From Anoplolepis gracilipes (Eukaryota; Arthropoda; Insecta; Hymenoptera; Formicidae), in the NCBI RefSeq assembly GCF_047496725.1, contig NC_132978.1, positions 3,153,501 through 3,217,500 on the forward strand: a stretch of DNA of 64,000 nt, in the 5' to 3' direction. Made by a program: the position numbers and the translations under genes. This document shows positions 63,250 to 64,000 of this stretch, piece by piece (the first letter of the stretch is position 1; each line of letters opens with the position of its first letter). The notes under the pieces were generated by a model. It had not been told where the DNA came from, made no database searches, and saw nothing but the letters and a program-made list of their open reading frames with translations.

Positions 63250-63985
63250 CAGAAGATAATTTATTACAAATTATTTGTACTACAATCATAATTATAATTA
63301 TAATAAAAATGTAATGAAATGCAGAATTTTTCGGTTGAGCAGGAATCTATAATCTGAGATTTACTCATTAAGAGTAAGTGAAAGCAACAACTTTTAATAA
63401 ATAAAAAATATAATAAAAATTACAAATTATCATGATTAAAATTTAATATTGTTTATTTATTACAATCATTTTAGCTATAGCTATAAATATTTTTATTGTT
63501 AACTTTTAAAGTTTATATATAACATTATAAACGAGAGTTTATATAAATAAGCAATACAAACGAATTATATTACTAACTATTCCAATAGTTTGTAATACAA
63601 AATTTAAATTTTAAGCGAAGTCAAAAATTGATTTATTTTATCGAATCAAAGATTTGACTTTTAACTTTTAATAGTTCGGACATTAAAAAAGATTATCAAG
63701 TAAAACTATGATATTAATTACAAAAAATAACAATTTTTCATTTGTTTACTCTTAATATATCGTTATTTTTATATTATTTAAAGTTAAATTTGAAATTGAT
63801 TTTTCTAAGAATGTTACACGTATCATTCTTATATATATTGAATATGTAATTATAAAATTCTTATTAATTTACATATTATTATTATAAAATTGACCAATTT
63901 TAATAATTCTTACTAATGATTTTACTTATTATCAAATGTAATATGCAATAAATTTATTAAAAAAAACTGTATTTTATAATCAGGA
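63250..63985 (+). repeat. long diverged direct repeat, right copy
   Basis: Collinear with 57955-58790 and offset by about 5.3 kb. It begins about 50 bases after the stop codon of the 154-residue frame and includes that frame's AATAAA. It lacks the (TA)n expansion of the left copy. The copies either bound a tandemly duplicated unit holding the gene candidates or belong to an unidentified dispersed AT-rich repeat. Confidence 0.7.
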
Positions 63986-64000
63986 AAAACTTTTGTTGTA

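Noticed and set aside
1..64000. tRNA, snRNA or rRNA genes and known insect microRNAs
   Set aside because: No GGTTCGANTCC B-box with a cloverleaf, no U6-like start and no conserved microRNA seed context was noticed on reading. A covariance-model scan was not possible here.
1..64000. CRISPR arrays, operons, ribosome binding sites
   Set aside because: The sequence is eukaryotic in character. The tandem repeats present are microsatellites without spacers.

Overview
The window looks like nuclear DNA from an insect, most likely a hymenopteran such as an ant. Moderately GC-rich, CpG-dense blocks of 0.3-1 kb alternate with AT-rich blocks. There are many (GA)n/(TC)n and (TA)n microsatellites and several short non-autonomous DNA transposons. 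There is no operon structure, no bacterial-type gene density and no recognisable RNA gene. The species cannot be fixed from sequence alone.

No protein of a family I can name was found. About 57 kb (1-57,950) reads as intergenic or intronic DNA. Most open frames there are by-products of CpG-rich blocks or of dinucleotide repeats. The recognisable content is transposon relics. One TTAA-flanked, piggyBac-like MITE family has six copies, at about 2.85, 19.3, 42.6, 46.6, 50.8 and 55.8 kb. A second TTAA family has one well-preserved copy at 53.3 kb. Two long-arm fold-back elements lie at 22.7 and 42.7 kb, and the latter sits inside a copy of the first MITE family.

Region by region: 1-2.3 kb, mixed blocks with TATA motifs; 2.3-2.8 kb, a possible small transcription unit; 2.8-19 kb, alternating blocks with GA/TA arrays and a perfectly spaced pair of CACGTG E-boxes (6.36 kb); 19-23 kb, a MITE, tandem palindromes and a fold-back element; 23-42 kb, low-complexity arrays, enhancer-like blocks and a weak terminal-exon candidate (35.7 kb); 42-57 kb, the densest MITE zone.

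The last 6 kb (58-64 kb) differ. They are strongly AT-rich and hold the two best gene candidates. On the minus strand, a three-exon gene (59,418-60,574) is assembled from consensus splice sites and would encode a 115-residue protein with a signal peptide and a membrane segment. On the plus strand, a 154-residue single-exon frame (62,733-63,197) has a TATA-Inr pair at normal spacing upstream and an AATAAA downstream. A diverged direct repeat of about 0.75-0.85 kb brackets both genes, which suggests a tandemly duplicated unit that continues past the window's right edge. Neither protein resembles a family I know.
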